The notes beneath the pieces are model-generated. The model was not told the DNA's origin. It saw only the letters and a program-made list of their open reading frames with translations, and searched no databases. Below, in pieces: positions 18,379-26,554 of a stretch of DNA of 64,000 nucleotides; positions within the stretch are counted from its first letter, which is position 1, and each line of letters begins with the position of its first letter. The DNA is taken from the NCBI RefSeq assembly GCF_900215315.1, contig NZ_OBEB01000001.1, positions 1-64,000 on the forward strand. The letters are read 5' to 3'. The translations under genes were made by a program, and so were the position numbers. The stretch comes from Arsukibacterium tuosuense. Its GTDB lineage: Bacteria; Pseudomonadota; Gammaproteobacteria; Enterobacterales; Alteromonadaceae.

Positions 18379-18953
18379 TGAAACTTTATGGTTCACAAAC
18401 TTCACCCTATGTCAGGCGGATCCGCTTATTCCTTGCTGACACGAATTGTCAGTTTATTAAGCTGAATATTCTGGAGGATGCAGATCGCGAAATTCTGGCA
18501 GCGATGAATCCGACCTTGCGCATTCCGATGCTGGCTGACGCTGAGCAGACTATTTTTGATTCAGGGGTGATATACCGCTATCTGGCGGCAAAGCAGGAGG
18601 AGCCGGCGCTTAGCTGGTATCAGGAAAACCAGTTAACCGTAATCAATGCGGTGAATGATTCACTGGTCATGCTATTTCAGTGCAGCCGCAGTGGCCTCGA
18701 CACTAACGAAGATAAGCTATTTTACAATTTGCAGCGAGAGCGGATTGTCACATCCTTATTTGTACTGGAGCAACAAGCAGCCAATGCCGAGTTCGCTAAC
18801 TGGCGCTATCCGGCGATGGCACTATACAGCCTGCTTGACTGGATTATGTTCCGCGAGCTGCTTGAGCTGGATGACTATCCGGCGCTATTGGCTTTTGCCA
18901 ACCAGAACCAGCAGCAGCCGATGGTTGCTGAATCAGATCCACGGCTGGGGTAG
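18378..18953 (+). CDS. Glutathione S-transferase family protein
   Basis: 191-residue GST-fold protein. The N-terminal thioredoxin-like half contains MKLYGSQTSPYVRRIRLFL (Ser-Pro-Tyr near the glutathione site), TLRIPMLAD (cis-Pro loop) and FDSGVIYRYLA (gamma-glutamyl Ser motif). The helical C-terminal half is short and divergent. It is coupled to the upstream transporter gene, which hints at a shared detoxification or efflux role, though that is inference. It converges on yaeQ with 14 bases between stops. Confidence 0.8.
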   Translation: MKLYGSQTSPYVRRIRLFLADTNCQFIKLNILEDADREILAAMNPTLRIPMLADAEQTIFDSGVIYRYLAAKQEEPALSWYQENQLTVINAVNDSLVMLFQCSRSGLDTNEDKLFYNLQRERIVTSLFVLEQQAANAEFANWRYPAMALYSLLDWIMFRELLELDDYPALLAFANQNQQQPMVAESDPRLG

Positions 18954-18967
18954 CTCAGCCGTTGCCC

Positions 18968-19525
18968 TTATACCGGTTGCTGTGCTTGTTTTAACACAAC
19001 CGGTTCAATCAGCACACTTTGACTGGCATCAGATAACCAGATCTGGCTTTCGCTGATATTGCACTGCAGCTGCATATTACGATTAACCAGCGTGGCCATT
19101 TCTTTTACTGCTGTTTCCGGTATTTCAGTAACCTGCAGGTTCTGATAACGCTGCAGTGCTGGTTCAATATTTTTCCACCACACCGGCACACTGCGCCCAC
19201 CATAACAGAACAACTGCACCTGCCGCGCCCGGCCACAGGCTTTGCGTAGCCATTTCTCGTCACTCTGGCCGAATTCAACCCATAAATTAATATTGCCAGT
19301 CAAATCGCAATCCCAAAGCTCTGCCTGATCTTCCTCTGCACTTAAGCCTTTGGTAAAGGTCAGACTATCTGAGGCATTAATGATAAATGCCAGTAAGCGA
19401 ACCATCATTCGTTCATCGTTTTCAGAAGGATGCTGAGCCAGGGTTAAACTGTGATCCTGATAATAGTTACGATCCATGTCCGCGATTTGCAGCTGAACTT
19501 TAAAAACAGTTGCCTTAAGTGCCAT
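18968..19525 (-). CDS. yaeQ: YaeQ family protein
   Basis: 185-residue YaeQ-family protein, with a PD-(D/E)XK-like fold known from structures of the family and no settled function. It begins MALKATVFKVQLQIADMDRNYY and includes the typical ERMMVRLLAF and the central WDLTGNINLWVEFG-type region (here WDCDLTGNINLWVEFGQ). Length is standard. An 8-bp inverted repeat (ACCGGTTG 18972-18979 / CAACCGGT 18997-19004) inside its 3' end could serve the convergent GST transcript. Confidence 0.9.
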   Translation of the reverse strand: MALKATVFKVQLQIADMDRNYYQDHSLTLAQHPSENDERMMVRLLAFIINASDSLTFTKGLSAEEDQAELWDCDLTGNINLWVEFGQSDEKWLRKACGRARQVQLFCYGGRSVPVWWKNIEPALQRYQNLQVTEIPETAVKEMATLVNRNMQLQCNISESQIWLSDASQSVLIEPVVLKQAQQPV

Positions 19526-19542
19526 AGGGATATTCCAGCCGT

Positions 19543-19575
19543 AAAAAAGCCGCAGTGTAACGCAGCACTGCGGCT
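19543..19575 (-). terminator. Intrinsic terminator of the superoxide dismutase gene
   Basis: AGCCGCAGTG (19548-19557) pairs over 10 bp with CACTGCGGCT (19566-19575). Read on the minus strand it is followed by six T (complement of 19543-19548). It lies 44 bases past the sod stop codon. Confidence 0.85.
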
Positions 19576-19618
19576 ATCGCATTAAAAACAGTTTCCGACG
19601 CTATGTTACTGACAGCAC

Positions 19619-20311
19619 TTAGTTAGTGGCTGAACGATGTAATTCATTAACTTTGTGCCAGTTTACCAGTTTCCACCAGGCAGTGGCGTAGTCCCCACGC
19701 TTATTCTGATATTGCAGATAATAAGCATGCTCCCAGACATCCAGTGCCAATATTGGCGTGCCCTGAACCTCAACGACGTCCATTAGCGGGTTATCCTGAT
19801 TCGCGGTTGAGGTTACCACCAGCTTGTTATTTTCATCCAGAATAAGCCAGGCCCAGCCAGAGCCAAACCGGGTTGCCGCCGCCTGATTAAAAGCGTTTTG
19901 TAACGCGACTAAAGAGCCGAAATCTCGCTTTATCGCAGCATGCAGCTCTACCGAGGGCTCGCCACCCTGGCCGGCTGGGGCCATGATTTGCCAGAACAAC
20001 TGATGGTTGTAATGGCCACCGGCGTTGTTGCGAACCGCATCATTGTATCGGGACATCCGCGACATAATAGCTTCCAGCGGCAGTTGCGCTAAATCCGGAA
20101 AGGTTGCAACCTGACCATTTAAATTATTCACATAAGCCTGGTGGTGTTTACCGTGATGAATTTGCATAGTTTCTTTATCAATAACCGGCGCCAGCGCATC
20201 AGCCGCGTAGGGTAGTGGTGCCAGGGTAAAGGGCTCGGCACTGACTGTGGCCGCTGCGACCAGTGTAATAAGGGTGGCAACCAGCAAGGATTTGGCGGTT
20301 TTTACGATCAT
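19619..20311 (-). CDS. Superoxide dismutase, Mn/Fe family, exported
   Basis: Dismutates superoxide to peroxide and oxygen. Residues 1-25 are a signal peptide (ending VSA-EP), so it should act in the periplasm, where Cu/Zn enzymes are more usual. Metal ligands are His52 (MQIHHGKHH), His103 (HYNHQLFW), Asp191 and His195 (DVWEHAYY). GGHYNHQLFW and Gln172 in STANQDNPL are features of the Mn type, as opposed to the Fe-type pattern with an earlier active-site Gln, so Mn or cambialistic metal use is inferred. Length 230. Single gene with its own terminator. Confidence 0.92.
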   Translation of the reverse strand: MIVKTAKSLLVATLITLVAAATVSAEPFTLAPLPYAADALAPVIDKETMQIHHGKHHQAYVNNLNGQVATFPDLAQLPLEAIMSRMSRYNDAVRNNAGGHYNHQLFWQIMAPAGQGGEPSVELHAAIKRDFGSLVALQNAFNQAAATRFGSGWAWLILDENNKLVVTSTANQDNPLMDVVEVQGTPILALDVWEHAYYLQYQNKRGDYATAWWKLVNWHKVNELHRSATN

Positions 20312-20567
20312 GGATAACTCCTGTTAAACATTAAAATAAGACTGAAAATAGTGTATTGAAGCGCTGATGCTGAGTTAACAGCTTATATTTAAAGGCAAAG
20401 ATACTATAAACATAAGACAACGGAATAGCTATTAACAGTGAAAGGAACAATTATGTCTGATGAGTTAGTGCCAAACAGTTCTTAACAATTTTCCAGACAT
20501 CAGCCGCTGGATGTTTACGTTCTATCGTTTATGATTGGTTCAATGAAGTGACTCGAAAGGATTGTTA
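20312..20567. other. Intergenic region with a possible 10-codon frame
   Basis: 256 bases between divergent genes. It holds a short plus-strand frame, ATG 20453 to TAA 20483-20485 (MSDELVPNSS), preceded by AAAGGAA at a good distance. A +1 shift at its stop codon opens a further 16 codons to TGA 20532. Nothing else is recognised. Confidence 0.3.
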
Positions 20568-21050
20568 ATGAAATTCATCGTTATCAGCAGCCTGCTCTGG
20601 CTTTTACCACTTTCTGCAATGGCTACAGTATTTAAATGTGAAGTTGACGGTGTAGTAACTTACAGCCAGATCCCATGCAGTCATGATGCTGAACTTACTG
20701 AATATACCACCGACGAAGTTGACAGTCCGGCCAAACAACAAAAGCCTGCAGCGCAAACTGAAAGCCCATCAGAAACGTTAGTGCGGGTGCGCGATGCATT
20801 AACTAAGCGAGATATGCAGCTGCAAATAACCAGACTTAAGGGTGATAAGGCCAGGTTACAAAGCCGGCGTGATATTGAGATCACAAAATTGCGGCAATCC
20901 AAGCTTCAGGCTAATAATAATCTGGCTGGCGCGGTATGGGAAAACAGTCTGTCAAAAGAGATGGCAGCGATTACAGCCAAATACGATAGCGATATCCGGT
21001 CGGTAGATAGCGAGCTAGACAGGTTATCAAAACAGTTAAGACGGCTTTGA
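20568..21050 (+). CDS. DUF4124-domain exported protein
   Basis: 160-residue secreted or periplasmic protein. Residues 1-19 form a signal peptide (ending AMA). The DUF4124 segment follows: TVFKCEVDGVVTYSQIPC, with the two cysteines typical of this small domain. The rest is charged and probably coiled coil (about 75-160, many Lys/Arg/Glu/Gln). ATG 20568 follows AAAGGA by 7 bases; a TTG two codons earlier is less likely. Function of the family is not established. Confidence 0.82.
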   Translation: MKFIVISSLLWLLPLSAMATVFKCEVDGVVTYSQIPCSHDAELTEYTTDEVDSPAKQQKPAAQTESPSETLVRVRDALTKRDMQLQITRLKGDKARLQSRRDIEITKLRQSKLQANNNLAGAVWENSLSKEMAAITAKYDSDIRSVDSELDRLSKQLRRL

Positions 21051-21142
21051 CAGCTGAATATTATAAGCGCTGAATATTTTTGTTAGGTCGCAGGAGCGAT
21101 AGCCAGCCATAGAAATAATTGCAGTTACCAGGTTAAAGATAA

Positions 21143-21175
21143 TAAAAAAGCCGCTAAGCAAAACTTAACAGCTTT
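21143..21175 (-). terminator. Intrinsic terminator of tRNA-Pro
   Basis: On the minus strand an 11-bp stem (AAGCTGTTAAG with CTTAGCGGCTT, two G-U pairs) has a 5-base loop and is followed by six T (complement of 21144-21149). It begins 15 bases after the tRNA 3' end. Confidence 0.85.
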
Positions 21176-21189
21176 TTGTTGGAATTTAA

Positions 21190-21266
<77 letters not shown>

Positions 21267-21473
21267 ACGTAGCGCGTATCATAATGATTCCCCGCCAGAA
21301 TGCAATGCCGGAATGGTTAACTGCAGCAATTTTCGCCAGTTACCATAAAGTAAGCTAGTAAGGCCTGTCGACTTGATGCCAGCTACTATCACCTTTTTGG
21401 ATGGCCGTTATTTTGATCACCTGCTATTAAAACCGCCGCTTCCTTGCTAGCATAGCCGTCTTTACGTCTTCTG

Positions 21474-22355
21474 GTGCTTGCCGTGTTGTGGATCCCATTT
21501 ACCTTGCTGGCCGCGTTTATGCAGGCCTGGCGCAATGCGTTTCAAAAACAATTAAGTAAAGAGGTAAAAGTGGCCGGGGTTACCCTGGCGCGCTTTATCT
21601 GGGCATCGCCGTTGGCAGCGCTTTATTTATGGGCGTTGTATCAGTGGCAACCGGCTCCGTTACCACAGTTTGATGAGCGCTTCGCCGGCTTTGTTATTGG
21701 TGCGGCGCTGGCGCAAATTCTGGCCACCGGATTAATGGTTAAATTGTTTATGCTTAGAAACTACGCCATTGGTGCGGGGCTGGCGAAAAGTGAAGCCGTG
21801 CTGGCGGCAGTACTTGGCGTGATATTTTTTAGCGAAGTGCTAAGCCCACTTGCCTGGCTTGGTGTGGCACTTGGCGGCGGGGCGGTATTTTTATTAAGTG
21901 GTGCCAGTCTTCGCCAGTTATCCTGGCCGGTAATGTTGCTTGGCTTAGGGAGCGGTTTAGCCTTTGCGCTGACCTCGTTATGGGTGCGGCAGGCCAGCCT
22001 GGTGTTAGGTTTACCATTTCCGCATGGTGCTGCCTGGGTTTTGCTGCTGGTGATCGTATTGCAAACTGTGCTTCTGCTGCTGTGGTTAGGTTTAAAAGAT
22101 CAGCCAACCTTGCGGGCATTATGGCAACGGCCAAAGTTAACCTTGCTGGTGAGCGTGTGCAGTTGTGTTGGCTCTGTGGGCTGGTTTACCGCGATGAGCC
22201 TGGAGTCGGTGGCATTGGTGAAAACCCTGGGCCAGGTAGAAGTGCTATTTATGTTACTTATTTCGTCATTTATTTTAAAAGAGAAGTTAGTACGAAATGA
22301 TCACCTGGGCTTGGCGTTGATCGTAGTAGCGGCTATTTGTGTTATGTGGGCCTGA
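21474..22355 (+). CDS. EamA/DMT-superfamily transporter
   Basis: 293-residue inner-membrane protein with about ten hydrophobic segments in two EamA halves. Motifs include LLAAFMQAWRNAFQKQLSK at the N-terminus and the repeat end VALVKTLGQVEVLFMLLISSF...KEKLVRNDHLG. Substrate unknown. Start codon is GTG 21474, without a strong ribosome binding site; GTG 21483 is an alternative. Sequence identity to the two other DMT genes in the window is not obvious by eye, so these are not recent duplicates. Confidence 0.83.
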   Translation: MLAVLWIPFTLLAAFMQAWRNAFQKQLSKEVKVAGVTLARFIWASPLAALYLWALYQWQPAPLPQFDERFAGFVIGAALAQILATGLMVKLFMLRNYAIGAGLAKSEAVLAAVLGVIFFSEVLSPLAWLGVALGGGAVFLLSGASLRQLSWPVMLLGLGSGLAFALTSLWVRQASLVLGLPFPHGAAWVLLLVIVLQTVLLLLWLGLKDQPTLRALWQRPKLTLLVSVCSCVGSVGWFTAMSLESVALVKTLGQVEVLFMLLISSFILKEKLVRNDHLGLALIVVAAICVMWA

Positions 22356-22475
22356 CAGGTTGATGGCTCAGAGCCGCTGGGGCAATTCAGCCAGAATTAA
22401 ATGCGTTCTTTACTGGTGAATTTTTGCTAACTCAGTAAAATAGGCCGCTGTTTTAAGCAACCGAACTGAGTAGAC

Positions 22476-23588
22476 GTGGAGCAAGTGGAGCAGGATCCTT
22501 TCGCCGACATCCGGCCATATCATGATAACGAAGTTGCGCCTGCTATTGCGCGCTTAATTGCTGATCGCGAATTTATTCACGCCATTTTGCATTATCGCTT
22601 TCCACGCTTATCCGGGCCTTTTGGCTGGTTGTTGTCGCCGTTGGTTCGTTTGTGGTTGAAGCGCCGTTGGGCCAGATTAAAGTCGGTAAGGGCGGTTCAG
22701 TTGCAGGTAGCCGGTTTTATGGACCGGATGATTGCCAGCACCACTGATAAAGTGACTTATTCCGGGCTGGAGCAGTTAGACCCGAAGCAATCTTATTTAT
22801 TTTTATCGAATCACCGGGACATTGCGATGGACCCGGCGCTGGTTAACTGGTGCCTGCATCAGCAGGGCTTTAGTACGGTGCGCATTGCCATTGGTGATAA
22901 CTTGCTGCGTAAAGCCTGTGCCACCGAGCTAATGAAGCTAAATAAAAGCTTTATTGTAAAACGTGGCGCCAGGGGCCCGCGTGAGATGCTGAAGAATCTG
23001 ACACAACTGTCTGCCTATATTAAACACTCGCTGGATGACAATCATTCCGTGTGGATAGCGCAACGTGAGGGGCGGGCTAAAGACGGAAACGACCAAACCG
23101 ATCCGACTATTCTGAAAATGTTTTATATGCAGGGTAAGAAGCAAGGGCTGAGTTTTAATGAGTACCTGCAAAGCCTGAACATCGTGCCGGTATGTATTTC
23201 ATACGAATACGATCCTTGCGACAGTGACAAAATTAATGAGTTGTGGCAGAAGAAAACTCAGGGTAGTTATCAGAAAACCGAATTTGAAGATATTGATGCC
23301 ATTATAAAAGGCATTGTCGGTTACAAAGGCCGGGTGCATGTGGCTTTTGCCAGCCCGTTGCAAGCACTACCGGATAACCCGGACGCTGCAGCAGACTTTA
23401 TTGATCAGCAAATCTGGCAACAATATCGTCTTTACCCCATTAATGCGTTAGCTGCCGGTACAAGTGAACCGGCCGCAACCGAAAAAGCGACCGAGCAATG
23501 GCAGCAACGGCTGCAAAGTGTGCCGCCGGGCGCTAATGAGATGATGACGGCGTTGTATGCGACCCCTGTGCTAAAAACTCTGCAATAA
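22476..23588 (+). CDS. PlsC-type glycerophospholipid acyltransferase
   Basis: 370-residue acyltransferase of the lysophosphatidate acyltransferase superfamily. LSNHRDIAMDPALV is block I (HxxxxD), FIVKRGARGPREML is block II, WIAQREGRAKDG is block III (EGR) and VPVCISYEYDPC is block IV. It may transfer acyl groups to a lyso-phospholipid or related lipid; the exact substrate is unknown. It is longer than PlsC (about 245), with an extra C-terminal region. Start at GTG 22476 is uncertain. Its TAA overlaps the ATG of the next transporter gene, so the two are coupled. Confidence 0.83.
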   Translation: MEQVEQDPFADIRPYHDNEVAPAIARLIADREFIHAILHYRFPRLSGPFGWLLSPLVRLWLKRRWARLKSVRAVQLQVAGFMDRMIASTTDKVTYSGLEQLDPKQSYLFLSNHRDIAMDPALVNWCLHQQGFSTVRIAIGDNLLRKACATELMKLNKSFIVKRGARGPREMLKNLTQLSAYIKHSLDDNHSVWIAQREGRAKDGNDQTDPTILKMFYMQGKKQGLSFNEYLQSLNIVPVCISYEYDPCDSDKINELWQKKTQGSYQKTEFEDIDAIIKGIVGYKGRVHVAFASPLQALPDNPDAAADFIDQQIWQQYRLYPINALAAGTSEPAATEKATEQWQQRLQSVPPGANEMMTALYATPVLKTLQ

Positions 23589-24439
23589 TGGGCTATTTAG
23601 TCAGTGTCACCGTGCTGTGGGCATTTTCGTTCAGCCTGATTGGGGTGTACCTGGCAGGCCAGGTCGACCCTTATTTTGCCGTGCTTAGCCGGATACTATT
23701 AGCGTTATTGTTATTCAGCCCTTTGTTGCTGCGCTACCGTTTTGCCAGCAACCTGGTGCTGCCGGTGATTGGCCTGGGTGCGTTGCAACTGGGACTGATG
23801 TATTTATTTTATTATCAGTCTTTTTTGCTGCTTAGCGTGGCGGAAGTGTTAGTTTTTACTATTTTTACGCCGCTATACATCACCCTGCTGCATGATGTGC
23901 TGGCCAAACGCTTTAATCCACAATTTTTGCTGGCGGCGCTTATTGCGGTGCTGGCCGCCGCCATAATGCGCTACCAGTCGTTAAGTGAACATTACTGGAC
24001 CGGTTTTTCCGTGGTGCAGGGGGCTAATTTATGCTTCGCTCTGGGCCAGGTGGGGTACAAAAGGTTACTGGCCGGCCATCCGGATATTAAACAGTATCAG
24101 CTCTTTGGCTGGTTTTATGTCGGTGCCGCGTTAATAGCCATTCCAGCCTGGTTGCTGCTGGGGAACGAGCATTACCCGTCTACTACGGTGCATTGGACAG
24201 TATTACTCTGGCTGGGATTGGTTGCATCGGGCCTGGGGTATTACGGTTGGAATAAAGGTGCCACTCAGGTTTCCAGTGGCATGCTGGCGGTAATGAATAA
24301 TGCCCTTATCCCGGCCGGGCTGCTGGTCAATGTGATTATCTGGCAACGTGATACGGATATAGTGCGCTTAAGCATTGGCTGCGCTATGATCGGTTTTTCA
24401 ATCTGGTTGTGCCGCAGGCCAGCCGGGCAGGGAGGTTAA
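23588..24439 (+). CDS. DMT-superfamily transporter
   Basis: 283-residue membrane protein with about ten hydrophobic segments and the EamA repeat pattern (LWAFSFSLIGVYLAGQVDPY... and GLGYYGWNKGATQVSSGMLA in the second half). It starts inside the stop codon of the acyltransferase gene and is followed directly by the DUF2960 gene, so the three likely share one transcript. The pairing with an acyltransferase suggests, without proof, a lipid- or metabolite-related role. Confidence 0.82.
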   Translation: MGYLVSVTVLWAFSFSLIGVYLAGQVDPYFAVLSRILLALLLFSPLLLRYRFASNLVLPVIGLGALQLGLMYLFYYQSFLLLSVAEVLVFTIFTPLYITLLHDVLAKRFNPQFLLAALIAVLAAAIMRYQSLSEHYWTGFSVVQGANLCFALGQVGYKRLLAGHPDIKQYQLFGWFYVGAALIAIPAWLLLGNEHYPSTTVHWTVLLWLGLVASGLGYYGWNKGATQVSSGMLAVMNNALIPAGLLVNVIIWQRDTDIVRLSIGCAMIGFSIWLCRRPAGQGG

Positions 24440-24685
24440 GTGGCAAGACAAGTACAGTACACCTTTAAAGGCACCACGAAAGTTATCGCTTTTAGCTATG
24501 ATCGGTTCGTTGATTTATACGAGGCGGTTGCTGCTGCGGAAGGTGTCGATCTTGCCGGTTTTCTGGCAATGGAGCAGCAGGTAGCAAAAACGGCCAAAGA
24601 TAAAGCGGCTATTAAAAACTTCCGGCAGCAAGCCTTTACCAAAATGGGTTTTAGTAATATTACTTTTCTCCGCGACGAAAGCTGA
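24440..24685 (+). CDS. DUF2960 family protein
   Basis: 81-residue cytoplasmic protein matching DUF2960, a small family found in Vibrio, Shewanella and relatives. It begins MARQVQYTFKGTTKVIAFSY and ends TKMGFSNITFLRDES. Start codon is GTG 24440 directly after the previous stop, with GGGAGG upstream as ribosome binding site. Function unknown. Confidence 0.8.
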   Translation: MARQVQYTFKGTTKVIAFSYDRFVDLYEAVAAAEGVDLAGFLAMEQQVAKTAKDKAAIKNFRQQAFTKMGFSNITFLRDES

Positions 24686-24750
24686 AGCCCATGTTCAGCC
24701 CGGGGTGGCTATGTTAGGCTTTCAGCATTTAAAAAAACAGGAACTGAATT

Positions 24751-25878
24751 ATGAAAATCACCAGCAACTTTGATAGTGGTAATATCGACATAATAAAAGC
24801 CGATGATCCGGCCGATATTCAACTGGCCATTCGCAAAGACAATCAGTCAGATTTTTATCAATGGTTTCATTTCCGGCTGAACAGCCCACACCCACAGCTG
24901 CATAAAATTACCCTCACCAATGCTGCTGGTTCAGCGTACCCCGATGGCTGGCAGGATTACCAGGCGGTAGCCTCCTACGACCGGCAAACCTGGTTTCGGG
25001 TGGAAACAGAGTACGATGGTCAGGCACTAACGATTAATCATTACCCGGAAGCAGAGTCGGTATATTTTGCATACTTTGCCCCTTACAGCTACGAGCGGCA
25101 TCAGGACTTACTGCATCAGGCACAAAATGACTATAACTGCCAGCTGATTGATTTAGGCGAAACCCTGGACGGCCGTGATATGAGCCTGTTGGTAGTGGGT
25201 GAGCCGGATGACACCAAAAAGAAAATCTGGATCACCGCCCGCCAGCACCCCGGTGAAACCATGGCGGAATGGTTTATTGAAGGCCTGCTGGACAGATTGC
25301 TGGACGAGGACGACGGTGTAGCCCGTAGCCTGCTGGCTAAAGCGGTATTTTACATAGTGCCAAATATGAACCCGGATGGCAGTGTCCGCGGCAATTTACG
25401 GACCAATGCCGCTGGCGCTAACCTGAACCGCGAATGGCAGAGCCCAACGCTGGACCGCAGCCCGGAAGTGTATCTGGTACGCCAGAAAATGCTGGAAACC
25501 GGCCTGGACATGTTTTTAGATATTCATGGCGATGAAAACCTGCCGTATAACTTTGTTGCCGGCTCGGAAGGCGTGCCGTCATATAACGACCATATGCGTC
25601 AGTTAGAGCAGGATTTTAAAGCCGCGTTATTAACGGTAACACCTGAGTTTCAGGTTAAACATGGCTACGACAAAGATGAACCGGGTAACGCCAATTTAAC
25701 TGTGGCCACCAATTGGGTGGCGGAGCAGTTTAAATGCCTGGCCTACACTGTAGAAATGCCATTTAAAGATAATGCCGATTTACCCGACGCGGCGTTCGGC
25801 TGGTCTGATATTCGCTCAATGAAACTGGGCCAGGATAGCCTGAGCGCCATTTTACAGGTGGTAGATAAACTGCGTTAA
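24751..25878 (+). CDS. M14 family zinc carboxypeptidase (cytosolic carboxypeptidase-like)
   Basis: 375-residue metallopeptidase of the M14D/CCP type. An N-terminal beta domain (about 1-120, with YQWFHFRLN and PYSYERH, typical of this group) precedes the catalytic domain. Zinc ligands are His and Glu in ARQHPGETMAEW and His in FLDIHGDENLPYN. NMNPDGSVRGN and NLNREW carry the substrate-binding Asn/Arg, and VEMPFKD contains the general-base Glu. No signal peptide, so it is cytoplasmic. Bacterial members are widespread but their substrates are not settled. AACAGGAA precedes ATG 24751. Confidence 0.88.
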   Translation: MKITSNFDSGNIDIIKADDPADIQLAIRKDNQSDFYQWFHFRLNSPHPQLHKITLTNAAGSAYPDGWQDYQAVASYDRQTWFRVETEYDGQALTINHYPEAESVYFAYFAPYSYERHQDLLHQAQNDYNCQLIDLGETLDGRDMSLLVVGEPDDTKKKIWITARQHPGETMAEWFIEGLLDRLLDEDDGVARSLLAKAVFYIVPNMNPDGSVRGNLRTNAAGANLNREWQSPTLDRSPEVYLVRQKMLETGLDMFLDIHGDENLPYNFVAGSEGVPSYNDHMRQLEQDFKAALLTVTPEFQVKHGYDKDEPGNANLTVATNWVAEQFKCLAYTVEMPFKDNADLPDAAFGWSDIRSMKLGQDSLSAILQVVDKLR

Positions 25879-25944
25879 GGCATGCTGGTTTTAAGCCAAA
25901 GAAGTAAAGCCTGGAATAGAAGTTTAGAATTAAAGGTAAGTATT

Positions 25945-26268
25945 ATGGCAATTATTTCCTGCCCGTACTGCGGGCAACGAATTTCCGATAAAGCAACTGC
26001 GTGCAGTAAATGTGGTGGTGATCTTAGCAGTAATACCCCGGAACAACTGGCCGCCATTGAACGGGAGAAGAAAAACCGCAAGATGCAGTCACTGATGAAT
26101 CAGTCAATGCTGGCCATGGTATTGTTTCTGGGTGGCTTTGGTATTTTATACTGGTGGCAACCAGCTAATCACAGTTATAACCAATACCTGTCCAATGCCG
26201 CTATTGCCCTTGGGTTTTGCTGGTATGTGGTAACCCGGGCCCGTATTATTATGTTAAAGCGAAAATAG
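25945..26268 (+). CDS. Zinc-ribbon membrane protein
   Basis: 107-residue protein. A zinc ribbon at the N-terminus (CPYCGQRI...CSKCGGDL, CxxC-x12-CxxC) is followed by a short charged helix and two hydrophobic segments (about 53-70 and 80-95), ending in a basic tail. ATG 25945 is chosen for the AAGGTAAG site upstream; the open frame extends to 25882 without a better start. It is 4 bases from the YeaC gene and probably cotranscribed. Function unknown. Confidence 0.78.
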   Translation: MAIISCPYCGQRISDKATACSKCGGDLSSNTPEQLAAIEREKKNRKMQSLMNQSMLAMVLFLGGFGILYWWQPANHSYNQYLSNAAIALGFCWYVVTRARIIMLKRK

Positions 26269-26272
26269 CCGT

Positions 26273-26554
26273 ATGGACTTTAAAGCGCTGGTCAGCGCTA
26301 TGGCGCCAGAAACCTATCAAAAACTGGCTGATGCGGTCGCCACTGGCCGCTGGGCCGACGGCACTGCACTTACTGAACAGCAGAAAGCCCAAACCTTGCA
26401 ACTGGTAATGGCCTATCAGGCTACGGTGCTGAAGTCAGATGAATTATTTACTGTGGGTGCCGATGGTCAGCTTATTCAAAAAACCAAAGCTGAACTGAAA
26501 AAGCAATTTGACAACAATGATGCAATAGCAAGGTTCGGACACGATGATATTTAA
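26273..26554 (+). CDS. YeaC/DUF1315 family protein
   Basis: 93-residue cytoplasmic protein of the DUF1315 (E. coli YeaC) family. It begins MDFKALVSAMAPETYQKLADAVATGRWADG and ends with the acidic FGHDDI. Function not established. Its 3' end overlaps the start of the DUF349 gene by 11 bases, indicating a tight operon with the zinc-ribbon gene upstream. Confidence 0.85.
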   Translation: MDFKALVSAMAPETYQKLADAVATGRWADGTALTEQQKAQTLQLVMAYQATVLKSDELFTVGADGQLIQKTKAELKKQFDNNDAIARFGHDDI

